NCBI GenBank assembly: GCA_004194705.1
Contig: SADC01000048.1
Location: 124,001 to 188,000, forward strand
Length of the DNA stretch: 64,000 bases
Reading direction: 5' to 3'
From: Ditylenchus dipsaci
Lineage: Eukaryota > Nematoda > Chromadorea > Rhabditida > Anguinidae
Positions 10,582 to 23,500 of this stretch are shown in pieces. A model generated the notes under the pieces. The model was not told where the DNA came from. It ran no database searches and saw nothing but the letters and a program-made list of their open reading frames with translations. The stretch's first letter is position 1; each line of letters begins with the position of its first letter. The translations under genes and the position numbers were made by a program.

Positions 10582-12472
10582 CATGGTTCGCAAAAACAGC
10601 AAATTTGCTGAAATGCAGCAAAAATAATTGGCGTTGTGTGTTTATTGAAAACAGCAAAATTGCAGCAAAAATGCAGCAAAAATTTTGCTGCATTTCAGCA
10701 AAATTTTGCTGCATTTCTTCGTCTCCCACATATTACGCATTTTGCATTTTTTCAACTATATTTTTTGGGGTTTTTTCTGTGTGGGGTCAAAAAATGTATG
10801 AACAACCAGTATAAGAGGAATACCTAGGCTTCATGCAGCCCGTAGAAGTCACTCTTAAAGTGGATGGAGGGATTTTCATGTAAGCATCGGCTAGGTTACA
10901 GGTTCAAATCCACCTGGATGCATTTCATGTCTTTCACTCCATTTTTCATGTTTTCTTTTCAAGTTTGGTACGAAAATAATGCTCATTCTCATGTCTATCC
11001 GACAAGACTATCAGCGTGGTGTTAAATAACTATGACAGCTGAGTTGAAGGCTGAAGCCTACCTGAACTGGCTACCGCATTTTGGGGTTTTCCTTGATTGA
11101 TATGTTCTGTATTTTCTTTACAATTGCACATTTTTTATACCAATGTGTAGCCATGATTCTAGGCTATGGCTGATATCTAAGCTTCAATATAGTCGTAGAT
11201 TGAAATTTAGTTAGAACTAAAATTTAAAAATGTCCAATGTAGGGCCATCCTATTCGTCGAACATACTCTCTTTTCTCTTGGTCAAACCTTCGGAAGCTAG
11301 CAACTTTTTCATAGTCCTTTGAATGTGAAAACATTTATATTTCATTACCCGTGCAACTCCGATTTTAAAAAACGAACAAAAGAAGAAGATAAGGACAGAT
11401 CAGAAGGATGACAGCGAGGACGAAGAAGGGATTCAGAACTTTTCAGCCACCTCTTGAACCTAAAGGTTTCTAGGATTGACTTAGGTTTGGTCTATCAAGC
11501 AAAAAAATGCTGTGAGTCGCCAAACTGAATGGCAAAAAACTAAAAAAGATTATAAGTTCACCATCACTCACGATCAGTACTCAGGTGACCCGATCCTCGT
11601 AGCTGAGTAGTTGGTGGACCCAGGTGGGGGTACCCAGGTGGTGTTACTCAGGTGAGGGATACCAATATGAGGAGTACCTAGGAGGGGAATACCCATGAGG
11701 TAGTACTCAACTGGTGCTACCCAGGTGGAGGAGTACACAGGATGGAGCTACTCAGAAAGTAGTACGCAGTAGTCCAAAAAGATTCGGAAAATATTGAAAA
11801 TTTCTCGTAGGTGGCTTCTTGCCCCATCGATTCACCCAGAAAAATCTGTGATAGCATTTAAGCTATCTGTGAGCTCTTCAATACGAAACTCAAAATATAT
11901 ATATCCATTTAAAACAATATGAATGAGTTGCAGACAAATAAAATTCAAACTTAAACTTTTTTAGGATTTTTGAATTTTTTCAGACCATCTTGTACACGGG
12001 AGGTATACCCAGGTGGGGATCCCAGGTTTGGGTACCCAGCAGTCCCTCTTGTTGGATGGACATGAGAATGAGCATTATTTTCGTACCAAACTTGAAAAGA
12101 AAACATGAAAAATGGAGTGAAAGACATGAAATGCATCCAGGTGGATTTGAACCTGTAACCTAGCCGATGCTTACATGAAAATCCCTCCATCCACTTTAAG
12201 AGTGACTTCTACGGGCTGCATGAAGCCTAGGTATTCCTCTTATACTGGTTGTTCATACATTTTTTGACCCCACACAGAAAAAACCCCAAAAAATATAGTT
12301 GAAAAAATGCAAAATGCGTAATATGTGGGAGACGAAGAAATGCAGCAAAATTTTGCTGAAATGCAGCAAAATTTTTGCTGCATTTTTGCTGCAATTTTGC
12401 TGTTTTCAATAAACACACAACGCCAATTATTTTTGCTGCATTTCAGCAAATTTGCTGTTTTTGCGAACCATG
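10582..12472. mobile_element. 1.9 kb transposon with 425 bp inverted repeats
   Basis: Arms 10582-11006 and 12048-12472 are near-identical inverted copies of equal length. The tips are CATGGTTCGC and GCGAACCATG. An exact 8 bp duplication AAAAATAC flanks it (10574-10581 and 12473-12480). Each arm contains a polymerase III B box (GGTTCAAATCC) and a TTTGCTGCATTTCAGC repeat. The centre holds no transposase, only AT-rich DNA and a GGTACCCAGGTGG minisatellite (11580-11770). It is non-autonomous. Confidence 0.9.
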
Positions 12473-12690
12473 AAAAATACCCAAAAAATGCCTGCTACAA
12501 TGAAACGAAAATTGATAAATACGGGGATAAGGGATGTGGCTTTTTAGCCACATCAAAATGCCACGAAAGCCACAAAAAGCCACAAACATTCAAGTTAAAA
12601 GAAAGCCACATGACAAAAAGCCACACCTGATTAAAAATAATTTCGAGAAAATTACTACAAATTCACACAAAAAACCATGGTTTTTATCTA

Positions 12691-13365
12691 CAGGTGTCCC
12701 AAAAAAATCCCTGTGGTTCAAGGGCACTGTCCGACAATTTTTTAATTTCACTTTTTTTTTTAACAATATGTCATTTTGTAGCCCTGGAATTTCTCTATTG
12801 AATGGTATATAAACATTTTATTACTGAAAAAAAATTATTGATAAGTTGACAGGCCAAAATTTAAAATCTCGATTTCAAATCCGGGAATTTTCAGTTTTGG
12901 CAAAGCGAAGAATTTGTAACTGACTTTTAGGTTATTTATTAGTAGCCAATGTTTCAAACACATGATTTTGTAGCTCTTGCTCTCCTCTTTCTATTAGCAC
13001 ATAAAACGTTTCCAATTTTTTAAAGTCACCATTCGGCTCCCAACACATTTTAAGATCATTTTGGAAGTCGACAGGCATTTCAAAACTCGGATTTTTTACT
13101 CTCAGTTTTTTTTCAAAAGGCCAATCTCAACACGCAGATCTAACTTTTTATCTCTGTAAAATGGATTTTGTAGCACTTGGTATGCGCTACACCATGAAAA
13201 TAACAGTTTTTAAAATTTAAGAATTTTTTGGACCATGAAACTTTTTTTTTTGACCATGATAGAGAATTTTCAGGACTAAAATATAAGATATCGTTTAAAA
13301 AAGTGAAATAAAAAAATTGTTGTACGGTACCCTTGAAGCGTAGGGATTTTTTTTGGGACACCCTG
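12691..13365. mobile_element. Mariner-like MITE, TA duplication
   Basis: Ends CAGGTGTCCCAAAAAAATCCC and GGGATTTTTTTTGGGACACCCTG inside TA. The interior has inverted pairs (CAATTTTTTAATTTCAC / GTGAAATAAAAAAATTG) and no coding frame. Confidence 0.8.
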
Positions 13366-13489
13366 TAGGTGTTTTTAGTTGATTTTCGCCTTATATTGGT
13401 GTAATTTTCTCGAAAATTATTTTTTTAATCAGGCTTTTTGACCACTCAATTGATAGAGAAAAATCTCAGCTACAATACGGTGTGAAAAC

Positions 13490-14258
13490 CAGTGTTGTGC
13501 ATTTTCAATATTTCTAGTCCTCGTCTTCGTACTTCGTACCAGAACTTTTGGGCCTTGTACGTCGTACCCGTACCGACTTTAAAAATTCGCTCGTACACGT
13601 CTTCGTCCTCGTCTTTTTCTCGTCCTTTGTGTTTCACTCGTACTTCGCTCGTACTTCATACTTAAAAGCCAAAAAGTAAGTTTTTATTTCAAAAAAAATT
13701 ACACCTTTCCATAAAGCTTGTATTTTTGATGTTTAATTATAACAGATCCCGATTTCCTCAAAGTAATTTCAAGATTTGACTTTTCATTAAAAAACTACAA
13801 TATAGGTGCACTGCAATTTTTCTCGCCTATTGTGAAGTGAGATCACTGATAAAACAGGAGACCTCTTTTCAAAACGACGATGAAAAGAATCAACGCACCG
13901 TTGATGATCACCTCGAATAACTAATCAAAAGCTAACAAAGAGGAAAAGAGCAAATGCTTGCTTAATAAAATCGAAACTGTTACTTAAAAAATTTGTTCAA
14001 ATAATCGGATTGTTCGTAAAAATGAACTTTTCGGTGAAAAAAACAGATTCGAATTAAAAAAGTTCCAGCAAGGACGAGTCGTATTTACCCTTCGTCTTCC
14101 GTCCTCGTCATTGCCCCGTCGTCCACGTCCTCGTACTTGTAATTTTTTGAGCCTCGTACATCGTCTTCGTCCTCGTACCTAGTTTTTGGAGGTGTTCGTA
14201 CTTCGTCCTCGTAGTACGAGGACGAAGTACGAAAGACGAGGACAAGTGCACAACACTG
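13490..14258. mobile_element. hAT MITE with CGTACTTCGTCCTCG arrays
   Basis: Ends CAGTGTTGTGCA and TGCACAACACTG, with an exact 8 bp duplication GTGAAAAC on both sides (13482-13489, 14259-14266). Just inside each end is an array of TCGTCCTCGTACTTCGT-type units in inverted orientation. Confidence 0.9.
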
Positions 14259-14457
14259 GTGAAAACATCTGAAACAAGAAAACAAAATATGTAAAAAAGT
14301 GTACGTGAAGGGAAGTAGTAGTCGATGTTAAAAGGTAGCCGTAGAAGTCTCCCTCTACTCCCCTTTAATGTTTTGCACGTCCATGATCGTCTGGCTATGC
14401 CCTTGAAATGCCCTGAAAGTCAGTGAATTTACTAAAAGAAGAGCAAAATAAATATGG

Positions 14458-15425
14458 TGTGCAGCGGCTAGGGAAACTTGCCAAAAACGAAATTTGCCAA
14501 AACGAAATTCGCCAAAACGAAATATGCCAAAACGAAATTTGCCGAAACGAAATTTGGCCAACGAACCAACAGGGTGGACTAAGGCAGTTTTTACGTTTTT
14601 TTCGAAATTTCGAAATTGTGTCCTAATTACCTAAAACCACCCCAAACAACCAAAACCATCCAAAATCAGCAAAAACCAGCCAAAATCACACTAAACAACC
14701 CAAAACACCCTAACCACTCGAAACTAAAAACAAAAATTTTGCGGAATTTGAATTTTTAGTCTGAACCAACCAAACCAAGTGGTCGTCCACTTGGAGCAAA
14801 AAATTTCTTTACGTTTTACATGTTCCAAATCTTGTTTTCTGACTAATTCGAGCATGCTGAAGATGTTTGATAGTGGTAAAATGCCGTTTCTCAGTTATTT
14901 TTTGAGTTCTGGCAAATAATTGATTTTACCAAAATCAATTATTCCCCAAAACTCAAAAATTTCTTCATAAAACGTGATTTTACCACTGTCAAACCATGTT
15001 CAGTGTGCACGGATTAGTCCAGAAAATAGGTTTTGGAACCCAAAAACGTAAAAAAAAATTTTGATCCAAGTGGACGACCACTTGGTTTGGTTGGTTCAGA
15101 CTAAAAATTTAAATTAAATTTATTAATTTAAATTTTTGTTTGGTGTAGTTTTGAATGGTTTCTGGTGGTTTTGGTGTTTTAGGTGTTTGGTGTGATTTTG
15201 GGTGATTTTTGGGTGATTTTGGATGGTTTTTGCTGGTTTGGGTGGTTTTAGGTAATTAGGACACAATTTCGAAAATTTTGAAAAAAACGTAAAAACTGCC
15301 TGGTCCCCCTTGTTGGTTCGTTAGCCAAATTTCGTTTCGGTAAATTTCGTATTGGCATATTTCGTTTTGGCGCATTTCGATTTGGCAAATTTCGTTTTTG
15401 GCAAGTTTCCCCTAGTCTGTGCAGC
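14458..15425. mobile_element. Foldback-like element with GCCAAAACGAAATTT arrays
   Basis: Body 14466-15417 with inverted ends GCTAGGGAAACTTGCC and GGCAAGTTTCCCCTAG, arrays of GCCAAAACGAAATT on each side, and an 8 bp duplication TGTGCAGC (14458-14465, 15418-15425). It is inserted into a SINE: the SINE halves on either side rejoin at the duplicated 8 bp. The centre (14777-15087) is a separate palindrome with ends CCAAGTGGTCGTCCACTTGG. Confidence 0.85.
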
Positions 15426-15500
15426 TAGGTGGATTTGAACCGTCGATCCTAGGCGATGCGTATATAAAGTTTCCTCCCCTTTAAAATGATCTCGATTTTG
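15426..15500 (-). repeat. SINE head with B box
   Basis: On the minus strand it reads ATATACGCATC...GGTTCAAATCC. The SINE tail (TAGTAAATTCACTGAC) lies at 14415-14455 on the other side of the inserted element. A complete copy is at 18700-18835. Confidence 0.65.
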
Positions 15501-16236
15501 CTGGAGAATCATCTCCAGTTACTTATTTTTCATAAAACCATTTCTTTATCGTTGGAAATCCACAAAGCTACAACTTAATTGACATTATAAGACTTCGATT
15601 ATTTTATAAGATGAAGGTTGGTCATGAGAGCTGAAGAAATAAAATATTCCCGTTTTAAGTTTAACAGATATCGGTAACAACAAATTTTGTTCGTAGAAAA
15701 AACTGAAAGCCAGACAAATTTCTTCACTGAATGAACTTCTCGAGCAAAAAAAATAATAAAATAAATTAACACGTTCAGTGCATTCCCGATCACTATAGAA
15801 TATACTCAGTGATGGTATCACTAACACTGTACCACTAGTATTGTACTTCGTTTTTATATTTTTCGGACTCTTATCATATATCAAAACCCCACCTAAAATA
15901 GGTATCTTCTTAACTATTTTTTTCATCCATTTTTTATTTTTACTTTTCGAAATTTTTTGCTCTAACCTCCGGTAGCTTCTTTTTTCATTTAACTTTCCAC
16001 CTTCGCTTAAAATAATAACCGATAAGGGATTCAAAAAGAAACTGATTTCAGGTGGGGTCGCGATAAGGGTTATGAACCATTTTGCTTAACTTTTTCTAAA
16101 ATACGAAATTTTAATTCTCGTTTGAATTTCACTGGTACGCGCATTTCAAAATTTCCCATAAGCAACGAGCATGCCCCTTTAAGGGTTTCGATTGAATTTT
16201 TATCAACATACTATAGAGCAACATACTTTATTTTTT
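15501..16236. other. No gene recognised
   Basis: AT-rich DNA. A 149-codon minus-strand frame (15585-16034) has random-looking composition, overlaps other open frames and matches nothing I know. A single TTAA-type end (GCATGCCCCTTTAA) is at about 16170. Confidence 0.4.
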
Positions 16237-16690
16237 TTGGCCAGCGAAGGCTTGCGACAATTCGAATTGAAACAACTCAAATTGAGACAAAAAAAAAACT
16301 CAAATTGAGACAAAAAAGGGGGAGGGGTGGACATAGCTGGGGGCTATGACCGAGTAGGTCCGATTTGAGGGGGGGGGCGTTATATCATAGTACAGTCAAG
16401 TCTCGATTTAACGAAACCCCGATTTAACGAAACTCTTGATTTAACGAACCTTTTTTTAGTGGCTATTTGGCCACCGATTAAATAAAATGACTAAAATAAG
16501 CTCTCGGTTTAACGAAACTTCGATTTAACGAACATTTTTGGCGGTCCCCAGGGTTCGTTAAATCGAGACTTGACTGTAGCGTCAAAACTTCTCTATTTGA
16601 ATTTCGGATTACCCTTATAAATTCTTGTCTCAGTTTGAATTGTTGCAATTTGATTTTGCTCAATTTGAATTGTCGCAAGCTGTCGTTGGC
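16237..16690. mobile_element. CAATTCGAATTGAAAC inverted-repeat element, interrupted
   Basis: GGCCAGCGAAGGCTTGCGACAA on the left pairs with TTGTCGCAAGCTGTCGTTGGCC on the right, followed inward by ACTCAAATTGAGAC repeats. A Tigger MITE (16393-16576) is inserted in the middle. Confidence 0.7.
16393..16576. mobile_element. Tigger-like MITE, 184 bp
   Basis: Ends CAGTCAAGTCTCGATTTAACG and CGTTAAATCGAGACTTGACTG inside TA. Internal repeats of CGATTTAACGAA. Confidence 0.9.
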
Positions 16691-16754
16691 CGGATTTGTC
16701 TGGTCTGCCTACAAGAAAGTGACAGTAAACAAAATTTAGACCGATCAATAGGCT

Positions 16755-17313
16755 ATCTAGACCATAATGACCGCCGGGCCCGTCCCGTCCACGTCCTTGT
16801 CCGAACGGCGCTGAAAAACTGGACGGTCGGAAGGCCGGCACGGCCGGTGTATGGCTGGTGAAAACGTCCAGGACGACGGACGGCAACGGATAAACTGGGA
16901 CGGGACCATAAGAGACAGGAGGACATTAAGAGGGGGTACCAAGGCAATTTTGAAAAAAACAGGAGGAACAAGCTATAAATATGCCCGTGAAGGTGAATAG
17001 AGCCATTGCTGTATTATTCTAGATAAAGATTTATTTTTTACTAAAAATCAGTAAAAGAAAAAATTTGGTTTAGAAATTAAAATCGGATGTGTTTTTTCAC
17101 TATTTTGGCCGGCCGGTGTACGGCCGGCATGAAAAAATTTATGGCAGACGGCCGATGGACTTTAGCAAGACGGCAAAATATTGGACTGCTGGCCGATGGC
17201 CGCCGTAAGAAAAAAATTTGGACGGATGGTTGGACGGTCGGCCAAAACGTGTAGGACGGAGACGGGACGCCGTCCAAATTCGAATTCTGAGATACACGGT
17301 CACTATGATCTAG
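16755..17313. mobile_element. GC-rich inverted-repeat element (GGCCGG)
   Basis: Outer arms TCTAGACCATAATGACCG and its near-complement CGGTCACTATGATCTAGA. The interior is GC-rich (GACGGxCGG, GGCCGGCCGG), unlike its surroundings. No coding frame is recognised. Confidence 0.65.
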
Positions 17314-17514
17314 ACACTTGTTGGATTTTATTCATATGCATATTGGTGATTGAGAAATTGCTGGAAATGTTTTGGTAGAGACATACTTTTTTAAATAATT
17401 CTAGTACACATAACAAAGATTAAACAGAAACAACAAAAATAGTCAAATCACTCAATTATCCTCCCTTAGATACCCCGATCCCATTGACCATCGGAATAAC
17501 AATAGAAGTGGGTA

Positions 17515-20500
17515 TTATTTGTTCCAAAATTTCCAGTGCGTCCTTTGTGGCAATTTTTGTATGCCATCTGGAGAGGTCATTTCATAAACCTGAAGCAAAA
17601 AAGTAATAAGCTAGGTCAATTATTTCGCTTGCCTACTTCATCATCTTCATCATAATCGTCCAACTCAAATTCTCTTCATCATCTGTGGTGGCCAGTCCCA
17701 CTGCTTCACTACCGAAGTAGCGATCGCCGAAATTGCCGAGTCCTGGGATCACATAGTACTGCTCACTAATTGTGGGGTCCACAGCTGTTGTCACTAAAGT
17801 GAGACGAGGGAAAGCATAGGCCAAGCGATGCACGCCAGTTTCAGCCATTAAAAGCGAGAGTAGGATCTTAAAAGTTTATTATCTTGCAAAATTTCATTTT
17901 GGTGTCAATCTCACGATATTCTCTTCTTTGACGTCGTGGTCAAGCAGAATGCGAATTGCCATCATGGCAGCTGCTCCTATATTAATGGAAAAAATAGTTT
18001 TTAAAACAAATTTTTAGAATGAATGCAACCAACCAGTAGCTACAGTCGCATCCATCAACAAAACTTTGTACTGACTAATATTTTTGGCAGTCTCAAATAG
18101 TGTAATTCTGGCTCCATACTTTGCTCGTTTGTTTGGATGAGTATTTTGCCCATTTTGCAGTCTCTAATCACAGATCTGAGTGATTTGGCAAGGGTGTCAC
18201 CTGCTCGCATGATTGAGACCCCACAAATGTTGGAGCATTTCTTGCAACCTTTGTATCTGCAAACAAGATTTTTGTTGAGTTTAAAGTTTGCCGCAGAAAG
18301 ATTTACTATTAGTTACGGCTCTCAGAATTTACTTTTTTTTAATGGACGCCTTCAAAACAGTGTTTTAGATATCTAAAAGTTGGCAACGGCACCAAAGATA
18401 GTGATCGGCACCGAGAGCATTAAAACCCCAATTTTTTCATTCAAAAGGTTTTTTTAAATATCAAATACACTGAAATTATATAAGAATATTTATTTTCTCG
18501 AAATTTAGAAGGACTCTCTCTTTCACAGGATTAGGTCCTGTTCAGTATTTTTATGCTACAAAAGTCGGCACCAATTACGGCACCGGGGATAGAGGTCGGC
18601 ACCGCACCGGCACCGGTGCTAAATTTGGCACCAAAACTGCACCGGTTTTTTATTTAAATTTTAGTTCAAAATGCTGAAAATGGTTGCAATCGATTGCTCG
18701 ATGGTTTCTAAATTTAGAAGTCAGTGAATTTACTAAAAGTACAATAAAATAGATTAGGTGTGAACTCAATAGGATTTGAACCTTGGACGGTGATAGGTGA
18801 TGCGTATATAAAGTTCCCTCCCTTTAAAGGACCATATATGTTGGGAAACATACGCTTAAGCCTGTCCTTACGGGCGCTGGCTTACCCCGCGCCTAAGGCT
18901 TTGCCTAAGTTAAAAAATGAAAATTTATACCATTAAAAAATATAGTTTCTATAAAAAACTTCAGTCTTTCATGGTTGAAAAATCGACCCTATTATCGAAT
19001 ACACACCATAAATTAATTTCTTTTAAGGGAAATGGTCAAAAAACATGCTTTTGAATCCCAGGCCTTGTTTTGTTAGAAACCAAGCTGAAAAATCCGTGCA
19101 GAAGTTCAAATATTCGGAAAAGTTTCGAATTGGCGGGTTCAAATTTTGAACAAGTGACCCTTTGGAGACCCATTTAAAAGACTATTAAAAGGTACTAATA
19201 TATTTGTACCAGAGCCAGAAAGTGTCTAAAAACATTTTTTAGTCCAGCTAACATACGCTAGCCCACATCGAGCTTAAAACAAGAACAGTCACAGCTATTT
19301 TTATATCTAAAAATTTATGGGGGAGGGGTGTTTTCTTTACTAGCGCTTAAAAAGGACAAGAAAAATAACACGTTCGAGCCCGTCCTATCGAGCACTGCAC
19401 CTTGCATCTAAGGCTAAGCCTAAGTGAAAAAATTTCAAAAAAACATGCGGCGGGACTAAATAAATTGAAAACTAATGTTTAGACCGTAACCCAATCACAA
19501 TGTGTAGTACACATTGTGTACCCAATCGCTGTTTTACCCAACAACACATAATTCAAAAAGTATTTTTGGGGTAAAAAAAGTGTCCCGCGCGCATTTGAAT
19601 TTGCCAATTGCTCATTGTCATCAACAAGTATGCCCCTTTAACGCATTATTCCCCACTGGTACAAAAACGTACCGAAAATTCCCTTGTCCCTCCTTTGAAA
19701 TATTCGATTTTTTCAAAAACAAATTTTTGCGCTGATTTAGTTTTCTAGAAGTATTTTAACCTAAAAACACGAATTTATTGTTATTTGGCAGGTCAGACCT
19801 AAAAACCTCAGAAGCTCAATACCTACTATTCTTTTGTATTTCTTGTTTGAATTTTTCTATTTTCGTTATATCCTGCTTATTTTGCTTCTTAGATTTGAGC
19901 GATATGGAAGTAGAATCTTTAAGCGACAAAGATGAACAGAAGTTCGAAGCAATAGACGATGACTACGTCGAGAAGAGACAAATCTTGCCTTGCTGGACAT
20001 ACAGGGTGGGGCGAAAAAATTCGGCCATTTTTAGAAATTTTTGTCAAGGACTTCCGCGCACCGGTGAAACACCAAATTTTTTTGAGGTTCTACCAACTGT
20101 TTAGATAAAGCTTTCGCCGGGAGGAGTATTAAACTTACCGAAACAGTTTCGAAAATCAAGTGAGCCAGAGGCCAAGATAAGGACAAGTCAAAAACGTCAT
20201 AATTTTATGACATTCCGTGATGACGAAACATTATAAAATTATGACATTTTTGACTTATCCTTATGGTCTCAGAGGCAAAGAGATCAAAGCGAATGACTGA
20301 TGCGGCGCAATACGATGGATTAAATTATTGGATGGTCGATGCGGATTTGAGACCACGATGCGCTCTCTACGACGGTCAAGCAATGAAGATGTGCAAAAAA
20401 TGCGGCGTAGGTCTTTCTGAAAAATCTTTGAAGGTGTTCCATGTAGGAGAATAAATTTTGTTATTTGTTATCTATCCGCTATTTTATTGTGTTGCGTTTT

Positions 20501-23500
20501 TTTCTACGTGTTGGGCTTTACCTGCCTGAATAATAAGGAAGTCGAGTTCCTCGGGTTAAAAAGTAAAAAAAAAACTAGAAAATAATTTTGGATTAAAAAT
20601 TTTTTTCACCAAAGTTGACCGAAATTCACCGAAATTCGGGCAATAATGGGTTGAATGACCATTGCCGTCCAGGACAACGATTGTCCCCGCCAATTCAAAA
20701 AAAATTCTAATCACTGAACTTCTGTGCGAATTTTTAACTTGGCTTCTAACAAAACTTTACCTAAAATTAAATTTTAGGTCTTGTTCTGTTAGAAGCCAAG
20801 CTGAAAAATCCGTACAGAAGATCAATAATGAGGAAAAAGGACCCTAGTAGCGAATACCCCCTCTAAAAAATTTTCCTCCTAAAACCCAAGTAAAAAGTTC
20901 TCAAGTATATGTCCCTGACCCAGAAAAAAGTGCGTAACACAGTTATTAGTCACAACTTCCGTACGCTGGCCTATCCCCAAGCCTAAGGGCTAAGCCTAAA
21001 CTTGTTGTTTGCAAGGGTAGTTACAGCAATTTTTATAAGAGAAATTTTTAGGGTGGTATTAGCTACTAGCGCCGGAAGAATTTTGAATTGGCGGGGGCCA
21101 TTTAGAACAGGTGATCATGTTCCTTTAAAGGACCATACTTGTTGATGCAAATGAGAATTTGACAAATTCAAATGCGCCCGGGACACTCGCGCGCATTTGA
21201 ATTTGTCAAATTCTCATTTGCATCAACAAGTATGGTCCTTTAAAGAAAACTTGACTGTGTTTTGTTCTCATCATGCAAAACAAGTCACGTCCATCTATTT
21301 GGTATAATAAATTCCTTTTTAACGAAACACACAAAGTTTAATTTTGAGAGCGCCCATTTAAAAAAGTATATGGGTTGTCAAAAAAAACTTTACCGCCTGA
21401 AATAATTTGGCCTAGGTTCGCGATTGACCGGAATATTCCCTCGGAAACCTCCGACTTCACGCAGGATTTTATGAAAAAACAGTTGTAAAAAATCATAAAC
21501 ACTCGCAATGTGAGCGAAACGTATCACGATGTCAATTACTAGGATAACATGAAGAACTAATTTTGGCTCATTCTATATTTTTTGACACACCCTGTATATC
21601 TGAGAGTCATGCCACAAGATTTGGATAAAAACATGATTGAAAAATAAAAACCACGAAATTTTAGAGTACTGTAATAATGAAACCGAATGCCAATTCTCAC
21701 TTTTGTCCACTTGGAGTGTCTACCTCGACTTCTTCATAAGGCACAAAGTTGAGGGCATCTTCAATGAGCAGGCACATCAATCGCTCGGCATAAAAGATAA
21801 AATCATCTCGAGTAGTTTTCTTGTTTCGGATGATAGTGTGAATTCCCTGAATCTGGGTGGTCTCTTTCACAATGTGTAGTGTATCCGGCCTTAGTTTTCG
21901 GTCGTCAGGATGCAATTGAGCTAATTCTTGTCGATATTGACTGTTTTTGGAGGCATCATAACCTGAATTAGTGGTAGATCAGAAAAATCGGTGGTGAATA
22001 ACAATACCTCTTTCAACTAGTTGGTTTTTATCTGCCTCACGATCAGATCTATAGCTATGTGGTTTTCACCACCTCTAGGCACTATTATGTCTGCAGCCTT
22101 CATGCCAGGTGCTGAAACAATATAATGTACAGTCGACTCTCAATACAACGCGACCCTATTTTAACCCTCTTTTGCGTTTGACATTTGGCTATTTTTGTGC
22201 CATTTTCGATTCGCGCCTTTTTTGCAGTTTGGAACACATCTTTGAGCCAGTCCTAACGTGCTCTGGCGTAATTCACGCCTAAGAGTTTGTCTAAACTTTT
22301 AAAGATCAAAAACATGCAGCAAACAGCCAAAAACGAAAAAACACAAGAGGCGCGAATTAAAACAAATATTGGCTGTAGGTGAAAACTCCCGTCAAAATGT
22401 GTAAATCTTCCGTCAAATTTTAAAGCATCTTGTTCTCGGTGTTTACTATTCAAATTTTCAATTTTTTTGCACCAGCATGTAGCTCTGAATCTCTAGTTTC
22501 TAATGGGCAATACTTTTTTCGTACCAAATATACTTTTTTCTGTACCAAATTTGATTTTGTGCCAAATTTACTTTTTTGTACCAAATTTACTTCTTTTTGT
22601 ACCAAATTTCCTTTTTTCTGTACCAAACCTAATTTTCTCTCCAAGACCAACCAAATTCTGCGAAACTTTTCGAGAATTCAAAATTTTCGACATAAAATGA
22701 CTTGGATTGCTCAGAACCCCACCTTGGAGTGGCCAGAAGCCCCTTAAAGGACCATACTTGTTGATGCAAATGAGAATTTGACAAATTCAAATGCGCCCGG
22801 GACACTTCTCTTTCGCCTCGCACTCTACTCGTTGGACTTATTTTGAGCGACTCAAAAGATTACAGTAAGAGACGAAAGAGAAGTGTCCCGGGCGCATTTG
22901 AGCTTGCCAAATTTTCATTTGCATCAACAAGTATGGTCCTTTAAAGTTGGTTTTTGGGGGTTTGCTAACGGGGGTAAACTTTTTGCGAAAATTTGATTGG
23001 GCGCATCAGAATTCCAGTCCGATGGGCTTAATTGTCAGAACTGCAGGTTTATGGTGGTTTTGAGTGGTCTAGGTTGAAATTCTGAGCGATTAAGCCCATC
23101 GGACTGGAATTCTGATCCGCCCAATCGAATTTTCGCAAAAGTTCACCCCGTTAGCAAACCCCCGAAAAACCAACTTTCAGTGGCTTCTGGCCAGTCCGGG
23201 GTGGGATTCTGACCGATCCAAGTTATTTCCTGACTAAAAAATTTAAATTCTTGCAAAACATGGCAAAATTTGGTTGGTGTTGGAGAGAAAATCAGATTTG
23301 GTACAGAAAAAGGTTAATTTGTTACAAAAAAAGTATTGCCCATTTCTAATGAGCCATCAACTGGCGACTACAATATTGAAAATTGGAAGAAACAATTCAT
23401 TTTGAAAAAATAAGTGTAGTTTCAAAAATATTATTGTTCTCCCATTTTTCAATATTTTAGTCAGCCAGTTAATAGCTCATTAGAAACTAGAGATTTAGGG

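Noticed and set aside
10502..12630. Identical small proteins on opposite strands near 10.6 and 12.4 kb
   Set aside because: They only reflect the two 425 bp inverted arms; the frames are built from TTTGCTGCATTTCAGC repeats.
14085..14285. Acidic 66-residue repeat protein (YEDED-type)
   Set aside because: Translation of the CGTACTTCGTCCTCG array inside a delimited hAT element.
15585..16034. 149-codon minus-strand frame as a gene
   Set aside because: AT-driven composition, no domain, no splice context, and overlapping open frames in the same stretch.
16753..17277. GC-rich frames as horizontally acquired genes
   Set aside because: The GC-rich block is bounded by inverted repeats and made of GGCCGG/GACGG repeats; no conserved protein is seen.
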